A stretch of DNA of 64,000 nucleotides, taken from NCBI RefSeq assembly GCF_003473485.1, contig NC_053046.1:2242001-2306000 (forward strand), given 5' to 3'. This DNA comes from Medicago truncatula. Lineage: Eukaryota > Streptophyta > Magnoliopsida > Fabales > Fabaceae. The translations under genes and the position numbers were made by a program. Numbering within the stretch: the first letter of the stretch is position 1; each line of letters starts with the position of its first letter. The notes beneath the pieces were generated by a model. That model was given only the letters and a program-made list of their open reading frames with translations, did not search any database and was not told the origin of the DNA. Below are positions 1-11,905 of this stretch, piece after piece.

Positions 1-112
1 TCGAGTGCTGCTAAAATTTGACATTACTTTTAAAGGTGAAAACAATTGTTTTGATCTCGAGTGCTGCTAAAATTTGACATTACTTGTAAGGGTGAAAACA
101 ATTGTTTTGATT
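1..112. repeat. Tandem duplication, two 56-bp copies
   Basis: Two head-to-tail copies begin with TCGAGTGCTGC at 1 and 57 and run to GTTTTGAT, differing at a few bases. The first copy may extend to the left of the window. No coding potential is seen. The following 113-432 is A+T-rich with nothing recognisable. Confidence 0.9.
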
Positions 113-432
113 TTTTGATGTTGTCTTTGTGACGTTTCTTCAAAGAAAAACTATATTTGACGACTGATTAGGAAAAAACTTATTTTGATATATATGTCAA
201 AATAGAATAGGAAGAAGTAAAAGACAAACAATTCAATTGTGTGATCGAAAAAAAGGAGAATATGGCTTGAAATCTCATAAGAACAAATGACTGAAAAATT
301 GAAAACATGATCATAAGTAATAGGCATCCTTTATGGAGTTAGACAATCAATCTGTTGTTTGAACAATGTCATTTCGTTGGGGTGGGATGCATATGCGAGG
401 TTGTTAAAATGTAATTCAAATCTCTTTAGTTT

Positions 433-707
433 TGTTAGTTTGTTTTAAAGTTAGTTACTTGTTTTATAAGTAATTAACTAACTTTTTTTTTTTGTTTTTA
501 GCTAAGTCTGTTACATCTATAGCTGTTACTTGGGTGTGCAAATCATAAGAGGAACATTTGTGTATAAATTATGATTCCTCATTGAATAATAGCTAATGCA
601 TTCACTTGTTTATTCTTTCATAATCTCTTAATCATTCTTCCTAAACTGTTTCTTAATCTTCAAGCACATAAAATCATAAACCCTAGAATCAATTGTTTCC
701 CCTAACA
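433..707 (+). repeat. Copia-type 5' long terminal repeat
   Basis: A 275-bp segment starts TGTTAG and ends CTAACA, the short inverted termini of plant LTRs. It has a TATA-like TATAAATTATG near 563. It is followed two bases later by a primer-binding site, so it is the 5' LTR of a plus-strand element. No matching 3' LTR was seen in the window. Confidence 0.7.
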
Positions 708-1140
708 ATTGGTATTCAGAGCCTAACATTACTTTGATCCAACAAGAAGATCAATCATGAATTCCAATAAAAATATTGTTGCGCACTTACCAGTAAGAAT
801 TTGGACAGACTGGTGAAACAGATGAAGTTAATCTTTAGGTTTCAAGATGTTATTGAGATTGTTAACAATGGAGTTAACAATCAACTCCATTGTTCAATGG
901 AGTTAACTTTCAAGACCAGAATAGAACCTTCAAGACTAGAATAGAATGTGGTTTTATGACTTATGATACATTACACTGAGCGGAAGATATTTAAGTCATT
1001 TGATGATGTTGATATTATTTGAACATTCATCGCAAAGAGGTTCTAGGAAGGGCATTTACCTCCTAATTTTATTTAGCACGCTATTGGTAGGTTATATTTC
1101 ATCTCTCTTATTTCAAATTATACTTTTGTTGAAAAAATGA
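708..1140 (+). mobile_element. Copia retrotransposon remnant: primer-binding site and gag relic
   Basis: At 710-722 the sequence TGGTATTCAGAGCC matches the usual plant Copia primer-binding site (TGGTATCAGAGC, complementary to initiator-Met tRNA) with one extra T. A gag-like start follows at 757 (MNSNKNIVAHLPV). After a frame break the text continues QMKLIFRFQDVIEIVNNGV, matching the early UBN2-type gag region of Copia elements. Further frame breaks and stops follow to about 1140, where similarity fades. The element is dead and 3'-truncated. The family call is from motif recognition. Confidence 0.7.
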
Positions 1141-4039
1141 CGAACCTAATTTATTTTGGTTTTTGACTATATATATATATATATATCTATATTATGCACA
1201 TGTGAATTTGTGATAATTTTTTTGACCAAATTCTATAAAATTTCCGACTCCACCACTAAATTCTGAAATAATATTTAAAGCTTTTAAATGATAATTTTTA
1301 TAAACAACATATTATCTTGTTTTGCTCTAAAAAAAATATTTTTTTTTTCCCTTAAAAAACGAACATATTATCTTTGCGGAAACTGCAGTTAGGAAGTAAT
1401 CGTTCACAAGAACAAGTAACAACCCACGTGACGTCGGCGTTGGCCAATATGACTTGTTCATACTAAAAAGTCAGCTTGCCCCCATATGGGGATGCAATAA
1501 GGTCACAACATATAATATTAAATTAGTTAATAATTTATAAAATCTTTCAACGCAAAATCCAAATTTTGATATACAAATAAATTCTTCTGTGGTTGTTAGT
1601 ATATCTCCAGCAATGATTATTTAATTCTATACTCAAATAATAATTTATGATTTCAATTTGAATTGCATTTCATTGAAAGAAAAAATAAATATAATTATTA
1701 CTGCACAAAACACCGTATAAAATTTGACAAAAATTATATTTTTAAAGAAGCTAAAATAAAATATGTTAATTGAACTTTTTAATCGAACCCGCGCAAGGAA
1801 TGTTAAGAAGAAAAATAAACAATCACATCAAAGATCTAACGGTGCACGAAATAAAAAAATAGATCTAACGGTGCACGAAATAAAAAAAATAAATAAAACT
1901 TAAAAAGTAGGCTCTTTAGAAGAAAAGAAACACAAAAGAAGACTAGATAGTTATATTCTAACTATAAAGAGAGTTAAACCACCATGTATTAAACGCAAAA
2001 TTAAGGTGATTTGCCTCTAACCACTAGAAAGATTATATATTTATTTTTTCATAAAGATGTTTGACTACTTGATAAAAAAAAAAAGTAGACAACAATGAAA
2101 GTTGATTTGATATCCATCAAATCATTATTCTTATGCTTACGTGCATTATGTTTAAAAAAAAAAAAATGAATGTTTCAAAGTATATTTATTATTGATTTTT
2201 TATATAACTTTTTTACGGAAAGTAATTCAATTTGAGACATGTCAAATATTAAATATTTATAACATTTGTAATTGGAATTCAAATATATGTTTGTTATGAA
2301 GTGAGAGTCTAACTATTTTCTAGATCTAACCGTCATTTATGGTATGGCATCATTGTTTCTCAATTAGAAAGTATTCTCAAAATTAAAAATAGGCTCAAAA
2401 GTACACTTGATTTCTCTATTTTAAAAAAAAAAATAAAATTGATCTCCATATTTTTGGTCCTTCTTCACTCGGTTCTCGTACAAATTCATCGATGCCATCC
2501 TCTAGCCCGAAAATTCCCTTCACTTTCCACTCTGCATATATCTGAAACAAATGAACAAAAGAAACAAAGGATAAAAGAAACAAAATATAAACCTCTTTCA
2601 TCTTCAACAAATTTGAGAAAGAAAAAGTGAGGGCGAGTCACACAACAACGACTTGATTAACTCGGTTGGATTAATGGAGTTTTGTGACTTGGTGTTGTCG
2701 TGATGGTGGTAGAAAAGGGTGAAAATAATGAATGATGTATTGATCTTATAAATTAATAAATAATTGAAGGTAATTAAATATTTCAAATAAGACACATAAT
2801 ACAATTAAGAGGAATCAATAATTTGAAATTTTACATTAGTATAGAGACTTTTGATAATTCCTAAATAGATTTAATTGGTATGGATATATAGTTACAAGGT
2901 TTTTTTAGGTTGCATTTGAAGAATTATAGATAATTTATCCATTAACCAACGAAATTTAACCACATGAGTAATTTTGTAAGTGAAGTAAAAATTAAAATTA
3001 GTTTGTAGATGTCACTTATAAATTTATTTTTGTGACTATTTTTCATTGCTTAGATAAAACCCCTAAAAAAACCAGAACATAGATAAAAATTGAAGTTTGA
3101 TCCAACATTTGATGTTCTAAACATAAAGAACTAATTTGACAAGCCATAATTACTAATTTGACACGAGATAAATATAAAGGAACTCTGTGAAATTTAAAAT
3201 CGAGGTAAAATATTTCTTGAGTAGTTTGGCCTTTATTACATTAGTTCAGAGAAAACATCTTTATATGAAAAAATTACAATTAAAAACAAATAATGTGATA
3301 ATTTTATAATAACCGGAAGTTAAAATTATACCAAACATAAATTAAGAGTTTTATACTCTATTTTTATTTTCAAAATTTATACATCAAATAATGAAAATAA
3401 ATACTTCTGAAAAATTATTTCATAGTAGCATTTTCTGTTATTTACAAAATCATAAATAGGATAAAAATAAAAAGGTTTTTTTCTAGGTTATCTCATTATA
3501 AATTGTGAGTAATTTACCAAACAACTAATAAAAATGAACCAGTCATGTTCATTGTTGTTTAAGGGGTAAGCCTAGACCTCATCAAATTAAAATGATCATT
3601 TGATAGCAATAATATTCATAAGTTATATGAACAGAAAGAATGAGAATAATTAAACAACCCAAATTGTCAAACCGACTTTGGACTAAATTTAGAAACATAG
3701 CATCTGAGAAAAAATGTTAAAGAAATTCGGTAAGGAGACCAAAGTGTAGAAACACAGCTCATGATGAACCTCGTGAGACATAGGTCAAACCGCCAAGGGC
3801 CACACGTTAGTTATATATCAACTTTGACGATATATGTTACTATCGTTAAATTTTCTGTTTCAAAGGAATGAGTCAAATTATAGTATTTAGTTGAGAGAAT
3901 AGATTAGAATTAAGCCATTATGGTTTGCATGGTCAACTTAATTAATCCCACATATTATATCGGCTATCTTGAAAGAGTCTTAGTTTTTGCCCTACTTCCT
4001 AACGTACCAAATTAAATGCGATTTTAGTCAGCGATCAAG
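1141..4039. other. Intergenic, A+T-rich
   Basis: No gene seen. It contains a (TA)n run near 1170-1187, a G-box/ACGT cluster (CCACGTGACGTCGG) near 1424-1437, and a tandem duplication of about 29 bp at 1831-1890 around AGATCTAACGGTGCACGAAA. Open frames near 2416-2804 show no family resemblance. Confidence 0.6.
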
Positions 4040-4313
4040 CAAGTACGATGAAATTTTACTAGTCGTTTAAGGTTTGTGCACGATTATTAAGAAAATGAAT
4101 AATTGTGTTGATTTCAATGGTAAAATTAGTAGCATTTATTAAAAAACTCTTATTAATTTTAGTGGAGTAGTTAAGTTGGATGAAATTCAATAAATAAGGG
4201 TATAATAGTAGAAAAAAATAATAATAAATGCTACATTGGTATTGTAAAATGACAATTATTTAGAGATAAAGAAAAAATGTTAAAGAGACAATAATTGTGA
4301 GACGAGGGAGTAT
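4040..4313 (-). mobile_element. Possible Stowaway-like MITE end
   Basis: The right edge reads ACGAGGGAGTA near 4302-4312, the reverse complement of the TACTCCCTC terminus typical of plant Stowaway/mariner MITEs. It is preceded by ACAATAATTGTGAG. A loosely inverted AATAATTGTG occurs near 4098. The left terminus is not clear, so this may be a fragment. Confidence 0.35.
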
Positions 4314-7300
4314 GTAGTATTTCAAACTAGGTATTAGAGAATTTTAAGTTAGGGATAACAATGCAATTTTGGTTGATTTGTCATTACTTGGTGGTTTTCA
4401 AAGTGAAGGTATAAAGATGACTTCGTGGTTCGGGTGAGTGTTAAGGAACAAAGTGGTATATGAAGGTTAACGATTTGATTTTGGTTGATCTTTAGATGTG
4501 ATCTTTACAATATCATGTCATATTTAAATAATTTATACGCATCAATTTATACCGACAATGTAAAACTTATTTATATGTGTATTCATTCAAATCAGAATTC
4601 AAATGAAAATGTGAAATGTATACGTAATGTATAGTTTTTTTTTGTAGTGATAATGTATAGTGTTTAAGCAAACCAGATGGATGTTGAACTAAAATTGTTT
4701 TAATTTTAAATATGAGGAATTCTTCTGGATCATAAAGACGGGTTTAAATTTATTTTGACACACAAATGAAAAATTTAGAAAAAATAATCAATTTATTATT
4801 ATTATTGAAATAATTAAACAATGGTACATTTGTGTGCTTAAGTGATGATTTTGATTTGCAAATGTTACGGCATACGCCTTCAACTTAAACATTTATAGAA
4901 ATAAGCAATATGTGAAATGCAACGTAAATATATAGTAATGCATGTATTGTACACTGTGTTTTCTTATTTTGTTAAGGTTTGGGTAATGAGTCATATCAAA
5001 AAGAAGGAAAAATAAAGCTGCATTAACTCTATTCAATTATAGTAAACCATGAAAGTATATGAAATGCCGACCGATACCGGTTTAGTTGGTAAAAAAACAA
5101 CGAGTTTGTCCTTGAGTTTATCTCCGTTAGCAGGACATTACATTATATAAATAGCTATCAAAGTTTGAATTTGGACACTTCATTTATTCATTTTAAGAGT
5201 TGAATTTTTAACCAATAAATTATTTGACCAAAAAATGAGTTCAACTTCCACAATCAGCCGAAGACTTTGTTGATAGATAATTTGCAATTAAGTTATGTTA
5301 TGATTCTCATGAATCTCTCGATTAAATTCATCTAAACATTTTATAATAAAAAAAGGTATTGTTAGAACTTAAGCTTATGAGGAGTACTCAACCTAAAAGA
5401 CTAATTCATTAAATGAGAGAACCTCATAACTTAAGTATCACATCATGCACTTTTAGTTACCCGATGTGAGACTCTAATTAGTAAACATCAAAATTAAGTT
5501 GGATTTGACAAAATAATTGTGACACCTTGATTATATTGAAAATATAAAATGGGAATTTCCTCAAAACAAACGTAGTACAATGTGATTCCAGCAAACATAA
5601 TCAATACAGATATACACAGATCAGTCTCATGGAAATTTTGTAGGTGTATAATCTTAGAAAAATATTTCAAAATATTGAGAGACGAAATCAATGTTATACA
5701 GATTTTTGAAAGGCATGCATGTATGTATCATGTATAATTGAAACAGTGATGTATTTGCTAACGTAATACCCATCAAGCAGAGTGGCAACAACAGAAGTTT
5801 TTGTGGTCGAAAGCTTGTGACCAAGTCACCTACTCTGTCCCCAAATGTCTTATAAAATGGGTCCTATCTATCCAATTAATGTCCATGTGAGGGGCTCACT
5901 CACGTCTCTTATATTATTTTTTAATCTTTTTCTAAGGTCCCTTATCATTACAACGCCATTTCTTTTTCTTATCCTTCAATTTCGACGTGCCATGCTTTCA
6001 CTCTTCTATCGGCACCAACATTTTGAAATTCCTTTCCCCAACTAAATAGGACGATGATGATTGATGCACCTTTCATTTCTGTTCTCATGAGACAATCACT
6101 CCTTCAATTGAAAACAGTATCAAATCTATCAATAATTATATTATTTTATTAAAAAATAATTGATCTCTTAATAATTGATAAGGTTATTTTATTTAATAAA
6201 TTATTGTCTTTCTAGAGTATTCGTTTTTTAATTCAATAAATTATTTAATAAAGATTGTGTTAGATTGCATTTTGATTGAGTCAAAAAAAGTTGTATTTTG
6301 ATTCTTTCAAAAAAAATTGTATTTTGATTATTGTTTCACTTATTAATGAAGATATATAGGTGTGGAAGTTTTGATTAAGATTGTAAAAAAAAAAATGATA
6401 ATGAAAGACTTTTGGTCTATACCTTTCGGTTTTTAGGAAAAAGATGCCAAGTTGTTCGATCGATGAGTGCTTCAATCATAGATCAAACTCGAGTATTTTT
6501 GATCTAGTTCGCTAAACAAATGTTTATTAGCCACTTGAATACAACCACTTATTTAATTGTTAATAAAAGATATCATGAGAGACCTGATCAATTCGATCAG
6601 ACAATCGCCATCTATTTTGATTGTTCAACTCTTTGACAACATGAAAAAACCAAAACCTCTGTCCCCCATCCCTTGAATAGCTAGGAAGGGCAGAGGCCTT
6701 TGGTGTCCTCTCCAGTCAAAGATTAGGACCTGACATTGACTAGTCAATATGCTTTTATCTCATGCCTTTACTTCGTTCAAATGAGAAGAATAATTTGTGT
6801 AAAAAACAAAAAAGTTTCCCGTGCTGGTGTAACCAACAACAATTCAACCCAGCACAAGAAATGCCCTTATCATAACATCTTTTTATCCATCGATGGTCAT
6901 AATAGCTAACGACTCAGACCTATCAGAAAATTACCGCATGTAGTGGTTCGTCATTACTCCTCCTATCTCCTCAATGCATATATGCATGTCAATCACGACA
7001 CAAAAATGCACACCACTTTCTACCCATACATGTTGGAATGGTTGCATGTGACACCCTTATTTTTGCTATAACTGGAGGATGTTTACCGGTCCAACCAACT
7101 TTCTTAGTGTGTGTTTGGCATAGCAGCTAACTTGACGCTGCCGTGTGTTTTTGGAAAAGCTTGACTTCTTAACTTCACAAAATTGCGGTCAAAAGGGCAT
7201 TAGGACGCGAGAATGCCAATTTTAACGCTAAACTAAACATTAGCTTAATCTAATCAGATCAAAACAAAGTCAAAGAATATAGGTTACAAATGGTTACTCA

Positions 7301-7851
7301 ATAGATCCTTTGAATCGCTCCCCTTAATTGATTAGGTCGTAACTTTTGAACACTTTTTTATGCAAAAATCCAATCTAATTGTATCTTCTTTTTAAATACC
7401 GGCCCATGAGTAAAAAAATTATCAGCCCCATAAGGAAAAGTGAAATGTTCACAAGAAATTGAGCTTTTTTTCTAAGGTAGGCTAAAGATAAGGTGACACG
7501 CGTCAAAGGTGGAGAGCCTAACATCCTAGATGTGGGGATATAAAGGGTAGTGACCCGCCGCGATTTACTATCCGCCGTATAAGCCATCTGGCATTTATTC
7601 ATTTATTACTCCATTAAGATATTGTTCGTAATTATCATATACTGCCAAAATACACCTTTTTCAGAATCATCATTATTATAACCACGTTCTAGAGATACTA
7701 CACGCGTTATCACTTTATTTGCTCTCAATTATTGCTATGTATGTACCCTTCTTCTCCACCTATTCACACTTTTACATAATTGTCCTTCTCTCGTGGAGTA
7801 CTCCATGTCAATAATTCCATTTTTGTTACTAAGGTATAAGTATAAGACATA
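4314..7851. other. Intergenic, no gene recognised
   Basis: A+T-rich with short open frames only (5494-5691, 5845-6045, 6281-6475 and 7375-7602), none resembling a known family. Stretches near 5760-6050 and 6650-7600 are less A+T-rich than their surroundings but give no convincing exon. Confidence 0.5.
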
Positions 7852-8701
7852 GGCTCTGTTTGATAAAAATAGCGGATAGCTGATAAGTTAGCTGATAACT
7901 TTTACCTGATAAGTTAGCTGATAGCTTTTAACTGATAAGTTAACTGAAATGTTTGGTAAAAATAGCGGTTCAACTAGCTGATAAATGTAAAATGACATAA
8001 AGGGTATTCTTAATTCATAATAAAAATTGTATCATTAATTTAAGTATTTGTAATTTTGTAAACTAATTTTTCTTTAAAAAAATACTTTAAATTTATTAAT
8101 TTAATATATCCTATGTATTATAAATTAAATTAAATTTTATTCACTAAAATTTTATCTTATATTTATTATCATTTAAGTGTTTCTACTTTATAAAGAAAAT
8201 AACATTTACCTCAAAAACAAAAAAAAGGTAGCACTAATAGAGTAATACTAATAACAGAGAATAAAGAAAATAACACTTACCTCAAAAAATAAAAAATAAA
8301 AAGCAACACTAATAGAATAATAGTATTTTGTTCCGTAAAAAAAAACGAAGGTATATATTTATTTATTTTTTTTAAAAAAAAGGCCAGCTGATATATATAC
8401 AAAAATTGGAATAAAGGGATAATAGTCTTTATTACGTAGCTTATTATAAAAATTATAATGGATAAAAATACAATTTAAATGAAATAATAAGGGTAAAATT
8501 GAAAGAAAAAGTGAGAAGCTATAAGCTATAAGCTCAAACGCTACTTGGAATAGCTTCTGAAAAATAGCTTATAAGCTCGTGAAATAAGCTATAAGCTCAT
8601 GGTGAAAAAGTGTTACCAAACAGAGTTTTTTTTGTCAAACGAGCTTATAAGCTATAAGCTAAAAGCTAAAAGCTCTTTTTTTGGGTTTCCCAAACAGACC
8701 C
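7852..8701. mobile_element. Non-autonomous DNA transposon (hAT-like MITE)
   Basis: The left end GGCTCTGTTTGATAAAAATA and the right end (GTTTCCCAAACAGACCC at the 3' edge) are imperfect inverted repeats of the GGGTCTGTTTG type common in plant hAT MITEs. Subterminal regions are rich in repeated AGCTGATAAG and ATAAGCTATAAGCT motifs, inverted between the halves. The core is extremely A+T-rich. No transposase is encoded, and no clear target-site duplication was found. Confidence 0.6.
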
Positions 8702-8729
8702 AATTTAGTTAGAAAATAACGGACTAGCT

Positions 8730-8902
8730 ATGAAGCACATGCGTTGTTCGGATTAGACGTGTTTCGGTGTTGAATATATGTCTTATCCGACACGGACACG
8801 ACACCGATGCATAAAATTACATTAAATTATATAATTTTCTTAAATTATTAGCGTGTCAGTGTCCGTATCGTATCTGTATCAGCGTCTGTATCCGTGCTTC
8901 AA
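8730..8902. mobile_element. Short MITE-like inverted-repeat element
   Basis: The ends GAAGCAC and GTGCTTC are inverted. Both arms carry GTGTC/GACAC-rich sequence (CGACACGGACACGAC on the left, GTGTCAGTGTCCGTATC on the right) around an A+T-rich centre. It is non-coding. Confidence 0.4.
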
Positions 8903-9313
8903 ACTAACGACTTCATACAAAATTAAGTTGTGAAACCTAATGCTATAACTATATATAAGCACTACCACTCGTGTACGGAAATTCTATATCAGTTAAAATA
9001 ATACGTATATGTTTACATAAAAAAATCTTAGAAGGATTAGGATACCCCGTTGACTGAGTGTGTAAACAGTGCATGTATCTAATTCTCATCTCTTGGTGTT
9101 ATTAGGTAGAGTGGGTCACATGGGTTTACAGAAAAGGAAAATAAAGAGAAAGCTTTTGAGCCTTGGAAATACTGAGACTTGAGTGAGGAAGGGTTGTTTT
9201 CAAGACACGAGTAATGTCCTCCACATTTCAGAAAAAAAGGCCTACCATTTTCCCATACCTTTTCACATCTACCTTTATGTATTTAATATGAGCTTTTATA
9301 CATGAACCACCTT

Positions 9314-9474
9314 AGGTGACATACACCCTTTTACACCCACACATATTTGTGACACGTGGCAAAAACATTGAAAGAAGAGATGAAAAAGGGTGATGATATG
9401 ATGTAAAATTACTCAAATACCCCTAATACTTGGGGGTGTACATAAGAAGTGTATGAAAAAGGGTGTCTACCTAT
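9314..9474. mobile_element. Short MITE, copy 1 of a family shared with 24105-24265
   Basis: The left arm has AGGTGACATACACCCTTTT and the right arm ends GGGTGTCTACCT, imperfect inverted repeats. The interior has a GACACGTGGC motif. The element near 24105-24265 has the same layout (ACACC repeats, a CACATGTC interior and GCCACCTAAGG at one end). Confidence 0.5.
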
Positions 9475-9803
9475 CTTTTTCCATTTAATATACCATACTG
9501 ATTGATTGATGACTATTATCCCCACTTTCATGGGTAAAGGAACTATTCATTCATTCTTGTTTTAGTCACTAACTTCTTCATAATATCATGGTACATTTGA
9601 AGACAATAATCTCTAAACTCCTCCTCTCCGTTCAATTATATATCACTCTTTTCATGATTTGATTGCGGTGGATAATTGTGACCTAACCTCTTCTCTTCTA
9701 GTCTAGGTTTGGTTTCTTTGGTATATGGAGAGAAGAATGGACTAAAAAATTAAGGTGGAAAAAAAAGAGTTTTTAAAGTTATTTGAACCGAGAGCTATTA
9801 CCA

Positions 9804-9965
9804 CCGCCTTTTCAAGCCGACAATGAGTGTTTATCGTCTCTCAAGACCGATGTTGACTATTCTTGGTACCACCTCTCAAGGTTGATGTTAGTTTTCAACA
9901 TTTCGAATTTTGTTTTATTATCTGGCAAACCATGTTCAACTAGTTCAACTAAACACCCATGTCAG
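9804..9965. repeat. Dispersed direct repeat, copy 1 (partner at 10865-11022)
   Basis: About 160 bp shares roughly three quarters of its bases with 10865-11022, including GATGTTAGTTT and AACCATGTTCA. Read on the minus strand both copies give a similar peptide (LVxLxEHGxP, then EMLxTNIxLER) with no stop over about 30 codons. The parent family is not recognised. Confidence 0.6.
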
Positions 9966-10864
9966 TAAAATGAACAGGGCAGAGCCAGAAACTTAAAGCT
10001 AAGGAGACCGAATATAAGGAACATATTTTGGTTAAAAAAAATAATTGTTTATATAAAAAAGTTATATAAGAACATTAAACTAGTTTTTTTGTTTTTTTTT
10101 TTTGGTGAAGAAACTAGTTTTTTTGTTTGTCAAAGAAAATTATAACTATTTTATTTATTTGTAAGATAGACGAAATGACAAAGTCAATATAAACTTATAC
10201 ACATAAGCAGAGGTGTCGGGGTTCAAACCTCATTAATGACGTCTGATCTAACAATTTCGACATTTTTTGCCGAATGAACTAGGACTCATGATTTTGTAGA
10301 GACTGAAAACATATGTAACCCTATATTATTTATGTAGCTTTGACTTTACCTTCCTCCCGGTCGAGCCCCGGATCACAATGGTCTCATTACCCCAAGAACT
10401 GGTGGGTTAACAAAAAAAGAAGAAGAAGAGAGAATTGACTAAATACAAAAACTTAGGTATGAGTGGAAAGACATGAGATTTTTTTCACAAGAGAATATAA
10501 GGGATAATACATCAAGGACTACATTATATTTGTATCCCTATTTTTATTTTAGGTCTTAATTTGCTCTATTTTTTTTTTTGGGGTTTAAAAATGTTTTTTA
10601 TTTTACAAAGCTATATCACTATGATTCATTTCATTTACAATGTGTTATGGAGAGGACCACATCAATATTTTTACAAAATATGAGATAATTTAAAATGATA
10701 TAAAGTATAAAACCGATTAACGTAGCAACATAGTAAAGAAGTTTACAATTTAGTTTTTTTTTAATATAATTAGTTAGTTGGGGGAACCCAACTAATTGTT
10801 TTTTGAATAAATTATTGAATAAGTGGGGGGAACCATGGCCTCTAAAGGCCCCTCTAGTCCATCC
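9966..10864. other. Intergenic between the repeat pair
   Basis: No gene seen. A GGGGTTCAAACCTC motif near 10216 resembles a tRNA-type B box and could be a SINE relic, but no A box or target duplication is evident. Confidence 0.4.
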
Positions 10865-11022
10865 ACTCCTGCAGGCTAACATTGAATGTTTAACGTCCGT
10901 TTGGATTGATGTTGAGTATTCTTAGTACTGTCTCTCAAGACTGATGTTAGTTTCCAACATTTCCAATTTAGCTTCATCACCTGGAAAACCATGTTCAGCT
11001 AGTCCAACTAAAGTCTCATATC
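10865..11022. repeat. Dispersed direct repeat, copy 2 (partner at 9804-9965)
   Basis: Same direction as copy 1. The minus-strand reading keeps LVGLAEHGFPGDEAKLEML before a stop. It lies next to the Copia relic at 11040-11905 and may be part of a larger element, but this is not shown. Confidence 0.6.
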
Positions 11023-11039
11023 TCAAGATTACCATGTGA

Positions 11040-11905
11040 GTTTTGATTAGATATTAATGCATTACCGATAATAATAGAATCATCTAACATATATAATCCA
11101 CACACAGTACCTCTACCTATTATATTTGCATCATGCGAAATTTCCATTATCAATACTAGTGTTATAGCCTAACTCATCAAACATATGCATATTGATAATA
11201 AATTCCACCTAAGTTCAAGAACACACCTCACATCTTGCAATAGGAATTCACAATTGTTATACATCATAAGCGAACCAAGCCCATACCTTGAACTTTACAA
11301 GCCTTTCCATTTCCAAGATGAACTATCACACTTTCTTCTAGGTTTAGTGTCTCAAGTATTCCTTCCTTGAGCACACGTGAAAGGAGCATCTCGATTCCAT
11401 GACTCAATTCTCCCCAAGTTCCCAACTTGGTACCACTAATGCACCCGCATTGTCATAATCATCCTTTGAATGAAATGCAACTTCCATGAAATCATCATTG
11501 CCCCTACTTCAGGATAATTCTTCTTAAAGTGATTAGTCTTCTAACAAAATAAAAGCACTTCAACTTGTCACTGCTAGTTGATTTTGATGTAGCCCAATCT
11601 CGTGTACTCTTATCCCTTCCTCTAGACACACCCAAGTCTTCTACAAAACTCTCCACCTTAGAGTTTTGACATTGGATATCTCATTTTCATCTTATGAGTC
11701 AATTGGACCTCATCCATGGTGATAATGTATTCCTTTCCATAAAACATAGTATCCTTAAAGTGATCCAAATATGTAGGTAATGCACATAATAAGAGTAAAG
11801 TTGTATCCTTATCCTCAAGGTTCACTTTAATGTTCATGAAATCATCTATGGTTTTATTAAATTCTTCATTTGCTCCACAATGTTCTTTGACTCCAGCATC
11901 CTAAA
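11040..11905 (-). pseudogene. Copia gag-protease relic
   Basis: Read on the minus strand from about 11850, fragments match Copia gag and protease with frame breaks. The first is LDHFKDTMFYGKEYIIT followed by MDEVQLTHKMKM (late gag). Next is an Arg/Ser-rich stretch and KLKCFYFC-RRL, the remains of a CCHC knuckle. Then comes VMESRCSFHVC, a decayed protease motif (intact elements have a DSGCSFHMC-like sequence), and further decayed protease text ending near MFDEL. Many stops show that it is dead. The calls rest on recognition of the Copia order gag, knuckle, protease. Confidence 0.65.

Noticed and set aside
10210..10230. GGGGTTCAAACCTC as a tRNA gene T-loop
   Set aside because: No acceptor stem, D-arm or anticodon arm can be drawn around it. 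At most it is a SINE relic.
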